64,000 nt of DNA from Pleomorphomonas sp. NRK KF1 (GTDB taxonomy: Bacteria; Pseudomonadota; Alphaproteobacteria; Rhizobiales; Pleomorphomonadaceae), in the NCBI RefSeq assembly GCF_023721755.1, contig NZ_JAMDLH010000006.1, forward strand, positions 248,001-312,000. Direction: 5' to 3'. Shown piece after piece: positions 11,965 to 20,991 of the stretch (its first letter is position 1; each line of letters starts with the position of its first letter). The notes beneath the pieces are model-generated. The model saw only the letters and a list, made by a program, of their open reading frames with translations, made no database searches and was not told the DNA's origin. Made by a program: the position numbers and the translations under genes.

Positions 11965-13041
11965 ATGGAAAAGCGGACGGAGCCGGCCTTGTCGCCGCTG
12001 CTTCTGGCCATGCGCGGTGTCGTCAAGACATTCGGACGCTCGACCGCGGTGGATGGCATCGACCTCGACGTTCCGGAGCGGGCGTTCTTGACGTTGCTCG
12101 GTCCCTCGGGGTGCGGCAAGACAACCGTTCTCAGGATGATCGCCGGGTTCGAGACGCCGGATGCCGGTGACATGCGTCTCGACAACACGCCGCTTGCCGG
12201 CGTGCCGCCCGAACGGCGCCCGGTCAATACGGTCTTCCAGTCCTATGCCCTTTTCCCCCACCTCACCGTCAACGAGAATGTCGCCTTTGCATTGAAGCTC
12301 AGGGGCGGCGTTCCCGACATTCCGGCGCGTGTGCGACGGGCACTTGAAGCCGTCCACATGACCGACTTCGGCGACCGCTATCCGCACCAGCTGTCCGGCG
12401 GGCAGCAACAGCGCGTGGCCGTGGCGCGGTCCATCATTGCCGAACCGCGTCTGCTCTTGCTGGACGAGCCGCTGTCGGCCCTCGATCGCAAGATGCGCGG
12501 TCATCTCCAGATCGAACTGAAAGCGCTGCAACGACGCCTCGGCATCGCCTTCGTCTACGTGACGCATGATCAGGAGGAAGCCTTCGCGCTGTCCGACATC
12601 GTCGTTGTGATGAACAAGGGCCGCATCGCCCAGAAGGCCGATCCCCAGACGATTTACAGCCGCCCGGCCGACAGCTTTGTCGCGGACTTCATCGGCAATT
12701 CGACGCTGGTGGAGGGGCGGATCCTGGAACGTCGTGGCGATATGGCGACAATCGGCACCCCGCTTGGCGATATTACGGCCCCGGTTGCCGACGGTCTTGC
12801 CGGTGGAGAGGCCGCCATGCTGGTCATTCGGCCCGAGCTGCTTTCAACGCGCGGCGAAGGACCGGCAACCTTCAGCGGCACCGTCAGCAACTGCGTTTTC
12901 CAGGGCGAACGAAACATGGTTCAGGCGGAGGTCGCCGACGTGTCACTGCGTTTCACCGCCGAGGCGCCTCATGTCGCCGGAACATCGGTCGCCCTTTGGC
13001 TCGACGCCGACCACAGCTTCATCACGAGAATCGCCACATGA
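11965..13041 (+). CDS. Polyamine-type ABC transporter ATP-binding protein (PotA family)
   Basis: A 358-residue ATPase. Walker A GPSGCGKTT at about 46-54, Q-loop VFQSYALFPHLTV, signature LSGGQQQR, Walker B LLLLDEPLSALD and switch THDQEEA are followed by a TOBE domain in the last 100 residues. The ATG at 11965 is chosen; an in-frame GTG at 11953 is also possible. The stop codon overlaps the next start as ATGA. Confidence 0.92.
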   Translation: MEKRTEPALSPLLLAMRGVVKTFGRSTAVDGIDLDVPERAFLTLLGPSGCGKTTVLRMIAGFETPDAGDMRLDNTPLAGVPPERRPVNTVFQSYALFPHLTVNENVAFALKLRGGVPDIPARVRRALEAVHMTDFGDRYPHQLSGGQQQRVAVARSIIAEPRLLLLDEPLSALDRKMRGHLQIELKALQRRLGIAFVYVTHDQEEAFALSDIVVVMNKGRIAQKADPQTIYSRPADSFVADFIGNSTLVEGRILERRGDMATIGTPLGDITAPVADGLAGGEAAMLVIRPELLSTRGEGPATFSGTVSNCVFQGERNMVQAEVADVSLRFTAEAPHVAGTSVALWLDADHSFITRIAT

Positions 13042-13898
13042 CCTTCCGCCAGCGCCATCTCGCGCTGCCGGTGGTGGTGGCGATCGTGGCCGGCTGCATC
13101 GCGCCGCTGGCCGTCCTCGTCGCTTTCAGCTTCTATGAGGTGGAAGACTTCGATCTGATCCCGGCTTTCTCGTTCCGGGCCTGGGGCGATCTCGCCACGT
13201 CGACGACCGACTGGTTCCTGATCGGCAAGGCGGTGCTGTCGGGCGTCGCGACCACCGTGTTCACGGCCCTTCTCGGCTTTCCGGTGGCGCTGGCGCTGAC
13301 GCGCCTTGCCGCGTCGGCAAAAGGGCTTGCCATCATCGTGCTGCTGACGCCGCTCTATACCGGCGAGATCGTCCGCATCTACGCCTGGCGGATCGTGTTA
13401 GGCGGCGAGGGGTTGGTCAATACGCTGCTTCTGGCGCTGGGGTTGATCGACGAACCGCTGAAGTTTCTCCTGTTTTCGCCGTTCACCATCGGTCTCGTCC
13501 TCACCTACAACAATCTGCCCTTCATGGTGCTCGCCATCTGGGTGTCGGCCGAAATGGTCGATCGGCGTCTGATCGAGGCGGCGCGCGATCTCGGCGCCCG
13601 GCCGGTCGACGCTTTCTTCCGTGTGATCTTTCCGCTCACCACGCCGGGGCTCGCCGCCGGCAGCCTGACCGTCTTCGCACTTTCGGCCGGCGAGATGCTG
13701 ACGCCCAGTCTTCTGGGCGGAACGTCGGGGGCTACCGCCATGGCGCTCGTCGACAATCTCTTCGGCACGGCGTTCGACTGGCCGCTCGCCTCGGCACTTG
13801 CCTTGGCGCTGCTGGCAACGTTGTTCCTTGTTGCCTCTGCCATGGCCGGGCTGTTGCTGCGCCTCAAGGGCGCACGCGCCGTGATCGGGAGGGCGTGA
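13038..13898 (+). CDS. ABC transporter permease (PotB type)
   Basis: A 286-residue inner-membrane permease with about six transmembrane helices. The coupling EAA motif EAARDLGARPVDAFFRVIFPLTTPG is in the second half. A 4-bp ATGA overlap with the ATPase gene fixes the start. YTGEIVRIYAWRIVLGGEGLVNTLL is typical of PotB-like subunits. Confidence 0.92.
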   Translation: MTFRQRHLALPVVVAIVAGCIAPLAVLVAFSFYEVEDFDLIPAFSFRAWGDLATSTTDWFLIGKAVLSGVATTVFTALLGFPVALALTRLAASAKGLAIIVLLTPLYTGEIVRIYAWRIVLGGEGLVNTLLLALGLIDEPLKFLLFSPFTIGLVLTYNNLPFMVLAIWVSAEMVDRRLIEAARDLGARPVDAFFRVIFPLTTPGLAAGSLTVFALSAGEMLTPSLLGGTSGATAMALVDNLFGTAFDWPLASALALALLATLFLVASAMAGLLLRLKGARAVIGRA

Positions 13899-14683
13899 TG
13901 GGACGAATCGGACTTTCCGTACTGATCGTCGCGGCTGGATTTCTCTATCTGCCACTCGTTGTGCTGGCGGTGTTTTCCTTCAACGACTCGGCGCTGATGG
14001 CATTCCCGCTCAGCGGCTTCACGCTCCAATGGTATCGGGAGCTGGCGCAGAACGACAATTTCCTCAGCGGATTCGCCACGTCCTTTCTGATCGCTCAGCC
14101 GGTTGGCATCCTGGCCATGCTGTTCGGCCTGATGGCGTCCCTCGCCCTGACGGCTCCCGGATTCCGTTGGCGCGGTCTGTTCGCCATTCTTTTGCTGACC
14201 CCCTTCCTGGTGCCGAAGAGCGTGCTGTCGATCGCCCAGGCGATGATCATGAGCCGCGTCGGTTTCGAGCGCGGCGCCACAGCGCTGATCCTGGCGCAGT
14301 CGCTGGTAGCGCTGCCGTTTGCCACGGCGCTGATCTCGGCGGTGATGGTACGCTTCGATCGACGGCTGATCGAGGCGGCGCGCGATCTTGGCGCCTCCCC
14401 CTGGCAGGCGTTCCTGCGCGTGCTGCTGCCGCAGATCCGGCCGGCCCTGTCGGGGGCCTATTCGGTCGGCGTCATCCTGTCGCTGGCCGACCTGACCATC
14501 GCCATGTTCCTAGCCGGCCGGACGCAGCCGCTGTCGCTGATGGTCGCCTCGGAGTTTCGTCGCGAGCTCAGACCCGACCTCAACGCCATGCAGGTGGTCG
14601 TTCTGGCGCTGACCGCGCTGCTGGTCGGCCTCAGCGAGGTCTACCGCCGCCGACGGCTGCGCAGGCTGGCGGCGGAGGCCTAA
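13898..14683 (+). CDS. ABC transporter permease (PotC type)
   Basis: A 261-residue partner permease with six predicted helices and the EAA loop EAARDLGASPWQAFLRVLLPQIRP. The start is ATG at 13898 (TGATG junction with the upstream stop) or GTG at 13895 (GTGA overlap). Last gene of the transporter operon. It converges on the creatininase gene with only 5 bp between stop codons. Confidence 0.92.
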   Translation: MGRIGLSVLIVAAGFLYLPLVVLAVFSFNDSALMAFPLSGFTLQWYRELAQNDNFLSGFATSFLIAQPVGILAMLFGLMASLALTAPGFRWRGLFAILLLTPFLVPKSVLSIAQAMIMSRVGFERGATALILAQSLVALPFATALISAVMVRFDRRLIEAARDLGASPWQAFLRVLLPQIRPALSGAYSVGVILSLADLTIAMFLAGRTQPLSLMVASEFRRELRPDLNAMQVVVLALTALLVGLSEVYRRRRLRRLAAEA

Positions 14684-14688
14684 TCCTT

Positions 14689-15510
14689 TCAGCGGGAAAA
14701 GGCGGTTTTGGGTGTCAGGCGGTCGAGATCGAACGCTGCGACATCGGCAAGCAGCGAGACGAAGGCGGAGCCGGCGCGATCGACGATGATCCGTCCCTTT
14801 TCCGCGGTCGCTGCCTTGGCATTGCCGGCAACGCCCTTGGGATGAAGATCCTGCGCCTGCCAGCCAAAGCCGACGGCGCCTTCGGCCGTGAGCAGGCTGC
14901 CGGAGGCCTCGATTTCGACCGTCAGCGGCACGAAATCCTCCGCCTTGTTCATGGCGACGAGATCGCCGTGCAGATGCAGCATGGCGCTGGTCTCAAGGTC
15001 GCCGCCATGAATGCCGTGAGCCGACTCGGTAGCTGGAATGATGTCATCGACCGCCGTGATGCGGAACCACGAGCAGGCGACTGCCAGCATGCCGAGCTTC
15101 ACCCGGATGTCGCGGCAGACGATGTCGATCAGGGCGATCTGGCCGCCATGGGCATTGAAGAACACCAGCTTGCGCACCCCGGCCCGATGAACGCTCTCGG
15201 CGATCTCGAACCAGATGCGCGCCAACGTTTCGCCCGATACGGCGATGGTGCCGGGAAAGGCCAGATGCTCGTCGGACTTGCCATAGGGCACGGGCGGTAG
15301 CACCAGCACGTCGGCATTGGCGGCAAGTTTACCAAGTGCATCCGACAACACGCCGGCATTGATTGCCGCGTCGACACAGACCGGCAAGTGCGGCCCGTGC
15401 TGTTCGACGGCGCCAACGGGCAGCACGACGACGGTTTTCGAGAGGTCGCGTCCAGCGAACTCGGCAGTCGAGAGGCTCCACCAGGAAAAGGAGGTCATGG
15501 CGCTGTTCAT
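14689..15510 (-). CDS. Creatininase-family amidohydrolase
   Basis: A 273-residue metal-dependent amidohydrolase of the creatininase/FAPy-deformylase/MftE family. Metal-ligand motifs are GAVEQHGPHLPVCVD (Glu, His, Asp), FFNAHGG and HGIHGGDLETS. Family length is normal. The start ATG overlaps the stop codon of the acyl-CoA synthetase (ATGA), so the two are co-translated. Reported substrates range from creatinine to cyclic amides and peptide termini; the real substrate here is not known. Confidence 0.85.
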   Translation of the reverse strand: MNSAMTSFSWWSLSTAEFAGRDLSKTVVVLPVGAVEQHGPHLPVCVDAAINAGVLSDALGKLAANADVLVLPPVPYGKSDEHLAFPGTIAVSGETLARIWFEIAESVHRAGVRKLVFFNAHGGQIALIDIVCRDIRVKLGMLAVACSWFRITAVDDIIPATESAHGIHGGDLETSAMLHLHGDLVAMNKAEDFVPLTVEIEASGSLLTAEGAVGFGWQAQDLHPKGVAGNAKAATAEKGRIIVDRAGSAFVSLLADVAAFDLDRLTPKTAFSR

Positions 15511-17024
15511 CCGGCGGCTTCGGCGGCAAGCGTCGCCTTGGCGATCTTGCCGGTCGGGGTCATGGGCAGGCTTACCGCCTTGCGGATGACGAGGGGCGTC
15601 AGGTCATAGGAAACGAGAGGCGCAATAGCCGCCTTGAGGGCGATCGGGTCGACCGTCTGGCCGGGGCGCTCGGTGACGAAGGCTATCGGCGTCGCCCCAC
15701 CGCTCGGGTTGGGAATGCCGACCAGGGCGGCCAGCAAGACGCCGGGCTGGGTGGCGAGCGCTTCTTCGACGTCGCGCGGGAACCAGTCGATGCCATCGAC
15801 TGTAACGAGTTCGGCGACCCGGCCTCGCATGGTCACATAACCATCGGCATCGATGCTGCCGAGATCGCCCGAATGAAGCCAGCCGCCGCGCGTCGTTTCG
15901 GCCGTCTTTTCCGGCCGTCCCCAGTAGCCCGCCATGAAGCCGCCCCTCAGGCAGATCTCGCCGACGGTGCCGATCGGGGCGCGTGTGCCGGAGGTGGTGA
16001 GGATCGCCACTTCCTTGTCGGGGGTGCCCGGCCCGATGCGCACGAGCTTGGTGTCGTCCGGCTCGAGTTCTGGGAAGCCGAGTGCGAAGAAGCCGCCGAT
16101 CTCGCTCTGGCCGAAGCTTTCCACCAATGGCAGCTTCAACACGTCGCGGAAGGCCTTCCGCAGCGTCGGCGGCACCGGTCCGCCACCGGAAAGGCCAAAG
16201 CGCAGCGGCGACGGCAAACGGCCGCGTGCCTGCGATTCCTCAAGAAGCTCGGTCAGCACCACGGGATTGCCGACGAAGACGGTGGCGCCGGTTCGTTCCA
16301 GTGCTTCCCAGCCGCTTGTCTGGGTCCATTTGCCCATGACGTTGACCGTCGCGCCGACGGCCATTGGCGGCAGCAGGTTGGCAACGAGCTGATAGGAGCT
16401 GGAGAGAGCCGTCGGACCGAAAGAGCGATCGTCTGCCCGGATGCGCAATCGCTCGCCGATGCAGCGGGCGGCGGTCACCGTCGGTTCATGGGCGAGACAG
16501 GCGCCCTTGGGTTTGCCGGTCGTGCCGGATGTATAGGACAGATGGGCGATCGCCGAGGCATCCTCGGGATCGTTGGGCGGCGTGAAGCAGGCCGCCAGAA
16601 GCTCGGGCAATGCATGGGCGCCCTCCTGAGGCCCGTCCATGCAGATGAGATGAGACACGCATCCCACGGCGGCTGCGGCGGTCTTCACCAGGCCTTCCAT
16701 GTCGTGCGTGTAGATGATCGCCTTGGGGCGGTGGTCGTCGACGTAGTAGGCGAGATCGTCGGCATATTTGACGTTCACCAGCGCCGAAATGGCTCCAACC
16801 CGCCAGGTTCCCAGCATGGCGAGGAGATAGTCCATGCCGTTGTGGGCGAAGATCAGCACGCGGTCTCCCGGGGCGACGCCGAGATGGGCCAAAGCGCCCG
16901 CCATCGTCTCCATGCCGTCAACTGCCTCCGAGGCAGTCAGAGCCACATCGCGGTCGACCCAGTTGAACGCGACGTTGTCAGGCGCGCGCTCGGCGGCGCG
17001 GTAGAGCAAATGGTGCATCAGCAT
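15507..17024 (-). CDS. Class I adenylate-forming acyl-CoA synthetase
   Basis: A 505-residue AMP-binding enzyme that activates a carboxylic acid as its acyl-adenylate and then thioester. The P-loop LSYTSGTTGKPKG, the VESFGQSEIGG substrate/adenine region, GGWLHSGDLG and the C-terminal catalytic lysine in PTGKIAK are all present. The ATG at 17024 (MLMHHLLYRAAERAP) is chosen because upstream in-frame sequence is arginine-rich and unlike the family. The substrate is not predictable. It lies 145 bp after the radical-SAM activase and probably belongs to the glycyl-radical operon. Confidence 0.85.
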   Translation of the reverse strand: MLMHHLLYRAAERAPDNVAFNWVDRDVALTASEAVDGMETMAGALAHLGVAPGDRVLIFAHNGMDYLLAMLGTWRVGAISALVNVKYADDLAYYVDDHRPKAIIYTHDMEGLVKTAAAAVGCVSHLICMDGPQEGAHALPELLAACFTPPNDPEDASAIAHLSYTSGTTGKPKGACLAHEPTVTAARCIGERLRIRADDRSFGPTALSSSYQLVANLLPPMAVGATVNVMGKWTQTSGWEALERTGATVFVGNPVVLTELLEESQARGRLPSPLRFGLSGGGPVPPTLRKAFRDVLKLPLVESFGQSEIGGFFALGFPELEPDDTKLVRIGPGTPDKEVAILTTSGTRAPIGTVGEICLRGGFMAGYWGRPEKTAETTRGGWLHSGDLGSIDADGYVTMRGRVAELVTVDGIDWFPRDVEEALATQPGVLLAALVGIPNPSGGATPIAFVTERPGQTVDPIALKAAIAPLVSYDLTPLVIRKAVSLPMTPTGKIAKATLAAEAAG

Positions 17025-17169
17025 GGTCTTGCATTTCCCTCGACGAGCGGCGTCAGTCGGGTCGACCATGGGCAAGCTGGCGGACGAAGGAAATTCGACG
17101 CCCGACATAGAGTTCATTGAATGCCGCCAATTGACGATCGTGCAGCTCGTCGCCGCCGGCCCCGACGCC

Positions 17170-18039
17170 TCAGGGCAGCCAGACCGACGGCAAGACCACC
17201 TCCGCAAGGCCGCTGGCTTGCAGAACGCCCGCTGCGGCTTCGACGCCGGCGCGCGGCATGGGCGCCCAGGTCGCAGCCGGCCCGCGCACGCCATGGTGCT
17301 GGAAAGCATTGAGGCGGAGGCGCGTGTGCGGACCGAGCTCATGCGCCAGTGCGGAAAGCGCGGAAATCTCTTCGGGAGAATCGGTTTCGCCGGGAATCAT
17401 AAGGAAGCGCAGTTCATAGAGTTTGCCGGCCTCGGCAAGCAGTCTGGCCGAGGCGAGCGACAAGTCGTTGTCGGCGCCCGTCAACCGGCGATGGCGCTCG
17501 GGATCGAAGGCCTTGATGTCGAGCATCACGCCATCGGTGACTGGCAAAACCCTTTGCCAGCCTTCGGCGGGCAGATTGCCGTTGCTGTCGATGAACAGCG
17601 TCAGATGGGCAAGATCCGGCGCTGCCTTGATGGCTGTGAACAGATCGATCAGGAAGTCGAGATGCAATGTCGCCTCGCCGCCGGATACGGTGAGGCCGTT
17701 GAGGAAGGGCGCGTTTCGGCGAAGAAGCTCGAGCACGTCGTTCACCGTCATGCGCCGCACCATGGGGTTGGCACGGGTAGGGCAGGCGGACAGACAGCTG
17801 TCGCAGGAAATGCAAGGGCCTGGATCGTGGACGACCTTGCGGCCGGACTTCTTCAGGGCGCCGGACGGACAAACGGCGACGCAGGCGCCGCAGTCGCTGC
17901 AGACGCCGATGGTATGCGGGTTGTGGCAGGTGACGCAGTGGTAGTTGCAGCCCTGCAGGAACAGCACGAAGCGGTTTCCCGGCCCGTCGACAACCGACCA
18001 GGTCAGGAACTTGCTGACGGCGGCGACGCCGTCAGACAC
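17170..18039 (-). CDS. yjjW: YjjW-type glycyl radical enzyme activase
   Basis: A 289-residue radical-SAM activase that abstracts a hydrogen from the glycine of its partner enzyme. The radical-SAM cluster is C31-x3-C35-x2-C38. Two further 4Fe-4S ferredoxin-like clusters follow at C47/C50/C53/C57 and C76/C79/C82/C86, the hallmark of glycyl-radical activases. The start is a GTG at 18039 that overlaps the 3' end of the enzyme gene by 8 bp, indicating coupled translation. Confidence 0.92.
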   Translation of the reverse strand: MSDGVAAVSKFLTWSVVDGPGNRFVLFLQGCNYHCVTCHNPHTIGVCSDCGACVAVCPSGALKKSGRKVVHDPGPCISCDSCLSACPTRANPMVRRMTVNDVLELLRRNAPFLNGLTVSGGEATLHLDFLIDLFTAIKAAPDLAHLTLFIDSNGNLPAEGWQRVLPVTDGVMLDIKAFDPERHRRLTGADNDLSLASARLLAEAGKLYELRFLMIPGETDSPEEISALSALAHELGPHTRLRLNAFQHHGVRGPAATWAPMPRAGVEAAAGVLQASGLAEVVLPSVWLP

Positions 18040-19570
18040 CCGAACCTGCCATCAGCTCAAGCCCGACGACGCGCGGCTTGCGGTCGAGAATGTGCACGGT
18101 CTCGGCCGCTTCGGCACCGAGCGCCGTGGTGTTGACGCGCGATCCCCTGGCCGCGTTGTAGAGCTTGACGTCGGACAGACGGATCATGAAGCCGGTGACG
18201 CGGACGAGGTCGTTGCCGGTCACATTGGCGGTGAACTCGCGGAAGCCGAGCTGCAGGGCGCCCTTGGCAAGCTGGAACACCGCTTCCGGGTTGGACCGCA
18301 CCGTCTCGTCCAGGGTGAGGATTTCCGAGACGCCTGAGAGATAATGCTTGTGGTGTGGCAGGAGTGCCTGCACGTGGCTCACCGGGTCCGGCTCGCTGCC
18401 GTAGGGAATGCGCACGCCGGGCGTCGTGCCGGCGTCGCTGGACAAGCCCGCCTGGGCATGCAGCATGGCGACGCCGCGCCAGACGTGCTCCATCGGCTCT
18501 CGCTCGACCAGTTCGGCGAGCCGCGCCGAAATGCGGTGCCCGAGTTCGTTGGCAGCGGCGTCATGTCCGTATCGGCCGGGGCGACCAGCAAGATCCTGCA
18601 AGTGGTTGACCGCCTCCGCCATGGCGAAGATGCCGAACATGGCGGTGAAGCGGTCCCTGTCGATCCAGCCTTCCTCGACCAGGAAGTTGCCGTCGAAGAA
18701 ACCCGACTGGCGGAACAGATAGTCGACGCGGGCGCGCATCAGGCGGGCGTTGAGGTGGACGTATCGCGGCAGCTGGACATCGAGGAAATCGGCTTCGCCA
18801 GAGCTCGCCTCGGCGACCTTCTTGAGATTGATGCGGGCAAGCGATGCCGCGCCGCCACGGAGCGGCAGGGCGTTGTAGCAGCTGACGATGGCATAGCCCG
18901 GCTCGTCGAACACTTCCCGGTGGATCGGGTGGTTGGCGATGTGGGGCTTGGAGCAGGCGATGATGTTGTCGGTGCAAAGCCGCAGGATGTCCTCGCCGCT
19001 TACCTCGGGGTCGTAGAGGAAGGTGAGGTTGGGCGCCACCTGCTTCAGCTCGGCGTCGGCCCTCAGGATGGCGCGGGCGACGCGGTTGTCGGTGGGGCCA
19101 ATGTCGGCATGCAGGAAGGCGTCCGGCAGAACGCGGTCGATGTAGCGCCAGAAAAGCTTGATCTTGCGGTAAAGTTCGTCGTCCGAGACACCGTCGCAGA
19201 AAGGCAGAAGCAGCGCGTCGAGATGGCCGATGAACACCGGCATGCCGGTGACCGAGGGTACGTGATGATAGGCGATCTGCAGCGTGTTGATCGCTTCGTC
19301 GAGGGTTTCCGGCTTGGGCAGCTCCAGATGTGTGGAACCGTTCTTCAGCACCACCTCATAGTCCGGAAGCACGTAGCGCGGCTTGTAGGGGGCGTTGCCT
19401 TCGTACATGTCGCAGATGATGCGCGCGTCGAGCGCGGCGCGCGTCTCGGCATCAAGCAGCACGTAAGGCAGCATGTTCTCGGCCTCGACCGCCAGCGCAT
19501 GTTCTTTTTGCTTGAAGCTCAGGGTCGGGTTCTGCGCGATCCGGCGCAGCTGGCTCAGCGTTTCGGTCAT
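18032..19570 (-). CDS. yjjI: YjjI-family glycyl radical enzyme
   Basis: A 512-residue enzyme close in length to E. coli YjjI. The glycyl-radical motif RVTGF places the radical at about Gly460, and the candidate active-site cysteine is in IVSCYNALPLRGG. Such enzymes work only without oxygen. The ATG at 19570 (MTETLSQL) has AGGAA just upstream; longer starts lack a ribosome site. The reaction of the YjjI family is not established. Downstream genes encode its activase, then an acyl-CoA synthetase and an amidohydrolase. Confidence 0.9.
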   Translation of the reverse strand: MTETLSQLRRIAQNPTLSFKQKEHALAVEAENMLPYVLLDAETRAALDARIICDMYEGNAPYKPRYVLPDYEVVLKNGSTHLELPKPETLDEAINTLQIAYHHVPSVTGMPVFIGHLDALLLPFCDGVSDDELYRKIKLFWRYIDRVLPDAFLHADIGPTDNRVARAILRADAELKQVAPNLTFLYDPEVSGEDILRLCTDNIIACSKPHIANHPIHREVFDEPGYAIVSCYNALPLRGGAASLARINLKKVAEASSGEADFLDVQLPRYVHLNARLMRARVDYLFRQSGFFDGNFLVEEGWIDRDRFTAMFGIFAMAEAVNHLQDLAGRPGRYGHDAAANELGHRISARLAELVEREPMEHVWRGVAMLHAQAGLSSDAGTTPGVRIPYGSEPDPVSHVQALLPHHKHYLSGVSEILTLDETVRSNPEAVFQLAKGALQLGFREFTANVTGNDLVRVTGFMIRLSDVKLYNAARGSRVNTTALGAEAAETVHILDRKPRVVGLELMAGSGV

Positions 19571-19711
19571 GGCGGTTCCTCGTTGTCGGGCGCAAGCATG
19601 ATACGCCGCTCCGGGAGCGGAGACCATGATTTGGCGCATCAAGCGAGATAAACGAAGGCTTGTCCAGCCGGAGGGTTACCGATCACCTGTCCATGCGTAT
19701 CGTTCGGCGAC

Positions 19712-20623
19712 TTACCCGCCCCCCTCGTCGGGGATCGCCAGAAGATGGCCGCACGCCTTGCAGTGGACGGCGTCCGGCTCGTGCCGCATGAGGGCGCATT
19801 TCGGGCAGCGGAAGGTGACCTTGTAGGGTCGGAACAGCGCCTGCGCGAGGCGCACGAACAGCGAAATGCCGACGATCATGGTGACGATGGAGGTCAGCTT
19901 CCCGGCGGTGCCGGGGAGGGTGATGTCTCCAAAGCCTGTGGTGGTTACAGTCGCCACCGTGAAATACAGGGCGTCGACCCAGCCTTCCATGCCTGAGCCC
20001 GGTCTCGCAAAGGCGGTGTAGACGAAGCCGGTGATGATGAAGAGGGTGGTGATGAGATTGATCGCCGCCCGACCGACGTCTTCCCACTCCGGATAGCCAT
20101 ACCGGCGGAGCGCGCGCCAGAAGAGTCCTTTCTGGGACAGTGTCCATAAACGCAAAATGCGCAGAAAACCGAGATTGGCGAGCCAAAGGGGGGCCAGCAG
20201 CGTCGCAAGCACGACGAAGTCCACCCAGACCGCCGGCCGTCGGAGCCATTGACGAATACTGATGGCCGCCGCCGCCCGCGCCGTCAGGTCGGCGACAAGC
20301 AGGAGCGCGACGGCGTAATCGAACCAGAGGAAGGCGCCCAAATCCTGCAGGACTGGGCTGAGGATGAAGAAGCCGATGATGACGAGATCGACCGTCGCGA
20401 CTGCCCACTGGAAGCGGGTCGCTACCGGATCCGTTCCGACATAAAGCTGGCGCAGGCGCTGGCGCCAGGCCGCGCGATCGAGAGCTTCTTCCGGTTCGTC
20501 GTCGTAACGAGGCCGGAAATGCAAAAGCGCTTCGACGCTGGGCCCGTCGTCAGGGTAGTTGTCCGAAGTGCTGGAGTGTGTGTCCCGAGGCTCGGTCGTC
20601 ACGATTGAGCAGATCCTTCCCAT
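19712..20623 (-). CDS. Potassium-channel-like membrane protein with C-terminal zinc ribbon
   Basis: A 303-residue protein with a voltage-gated-like architecture: helices at about 72-92, 98-120, 132-150, an arginine-bearing S4-like segment (LGFLRILRLW, 151-160), 185-205, a pore loop with filter TVTTTGFGDI (225-234) and a last helix 243-265. GFGD replaces the usual GYGD but remains a K+-type filter. The tail carries C273-x2-C276 and C288-x2-C291, a zinc ribbon unusual for such channels. A cytoplasmic N-terminus of about 70 acidic residues precedes S1. Confidence 0.85.
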   Translation of the reverse strand: MGRICSIVTTEPRDTHSSTSDNYPDDGPSVEALLHFRPRYDDEPEEALDRAAWRQRLRQLYVGTDPVATRFQWAVATVDLVIIGFFILSPVLQDLGAFLWFDYAVALLLVADLTARAAAAISIRQWLRRPAVWVDFVVLATLLAPLWLANLGFLRILRLWTLSQKGLFWRALRRYGYPEWEDVGRAAINLITTLFIITGFVYTAFARPGSGMEGWVDALYFTVATVTTTGFGDITLPGTAGKLTSIVTMIVGISLFVRLAQALFRPYKVTFRCPKCALMRHEPDAVHCKACGHLLAIPDEGGG

Positions 20624-20787
20624 GGCGCCTGCGGGGACGATGAAGGGCGCCCGTCGGTTCCCAGGCCGATTTCATCATGCCTGGAGGGCTCCTACAACCC
20701 GACGAACAACCATCTGGCAAGGCGGCGCGTTCCGCCATGAGTGCAAGAGCTCTCGGTAACAACTACAGCCGTTCGGCTCATCTGCCT

Positions 20788-20806
20788 CAACTTGTTCTCA
20801 ACTTGT
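20788..20806. repeat. Tandem CAACTTGT repeat, candidate operator
   Basis: Two exact copies of CAACTTGT with an 11-bp period, i.e. one helical turn, upstream of pdxA. The reverse complement ACAAGTTG resembles the ACAAGTTT element at 20980 and 34933. Candidate binding site for the GntR regulator of the island; inferred. Confidence 0.35.
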
Positions 20807-20979
20807 AAAATTTTGGACTTAAGCTGTCTTGTCAAGGGGCGGGGCCTGATTTCGGATCCCCGGTTCAACGCCGTTATAATCTCTTGTTTTAACAATCAAA
20901 TAATCTTTTCCGAACGCCAGGTCAGGTTGGGTTACCTCGAATCCCGGTCCGAGATCCCGTCCGCAGCATCGCCGTTGTG

Positions 20980-20991
20980 ACAAGTTTCCAA
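20980..20991. promoter_or_regulatory. Candidate GntR operator upstream of pdxA
   Basis: ACAAGTTTCCAA matches ACAAGTTTACAA at 34933-34944, in front of the gntR gene, at 11 of 12 positions. One shared site at each end of the island suggests a common regulator. No binding data. Confidence 0.35.

Noticed and set aside
19571-19711. FNR-type site upstream of the glycyl radical operon
   Set aside because: TTTGGCGCATCAA contains one good half (ATCAA), but the other half does not match TTGAT at the right spacing.
20741-20980. A 79-codon plus-strand frame in the AT-rich intergenic region
   Set aside because: No ribosome site, no family resemblance, and it runs through the repeated ACAAGTT-type elements; better explained as regulatory DNA.
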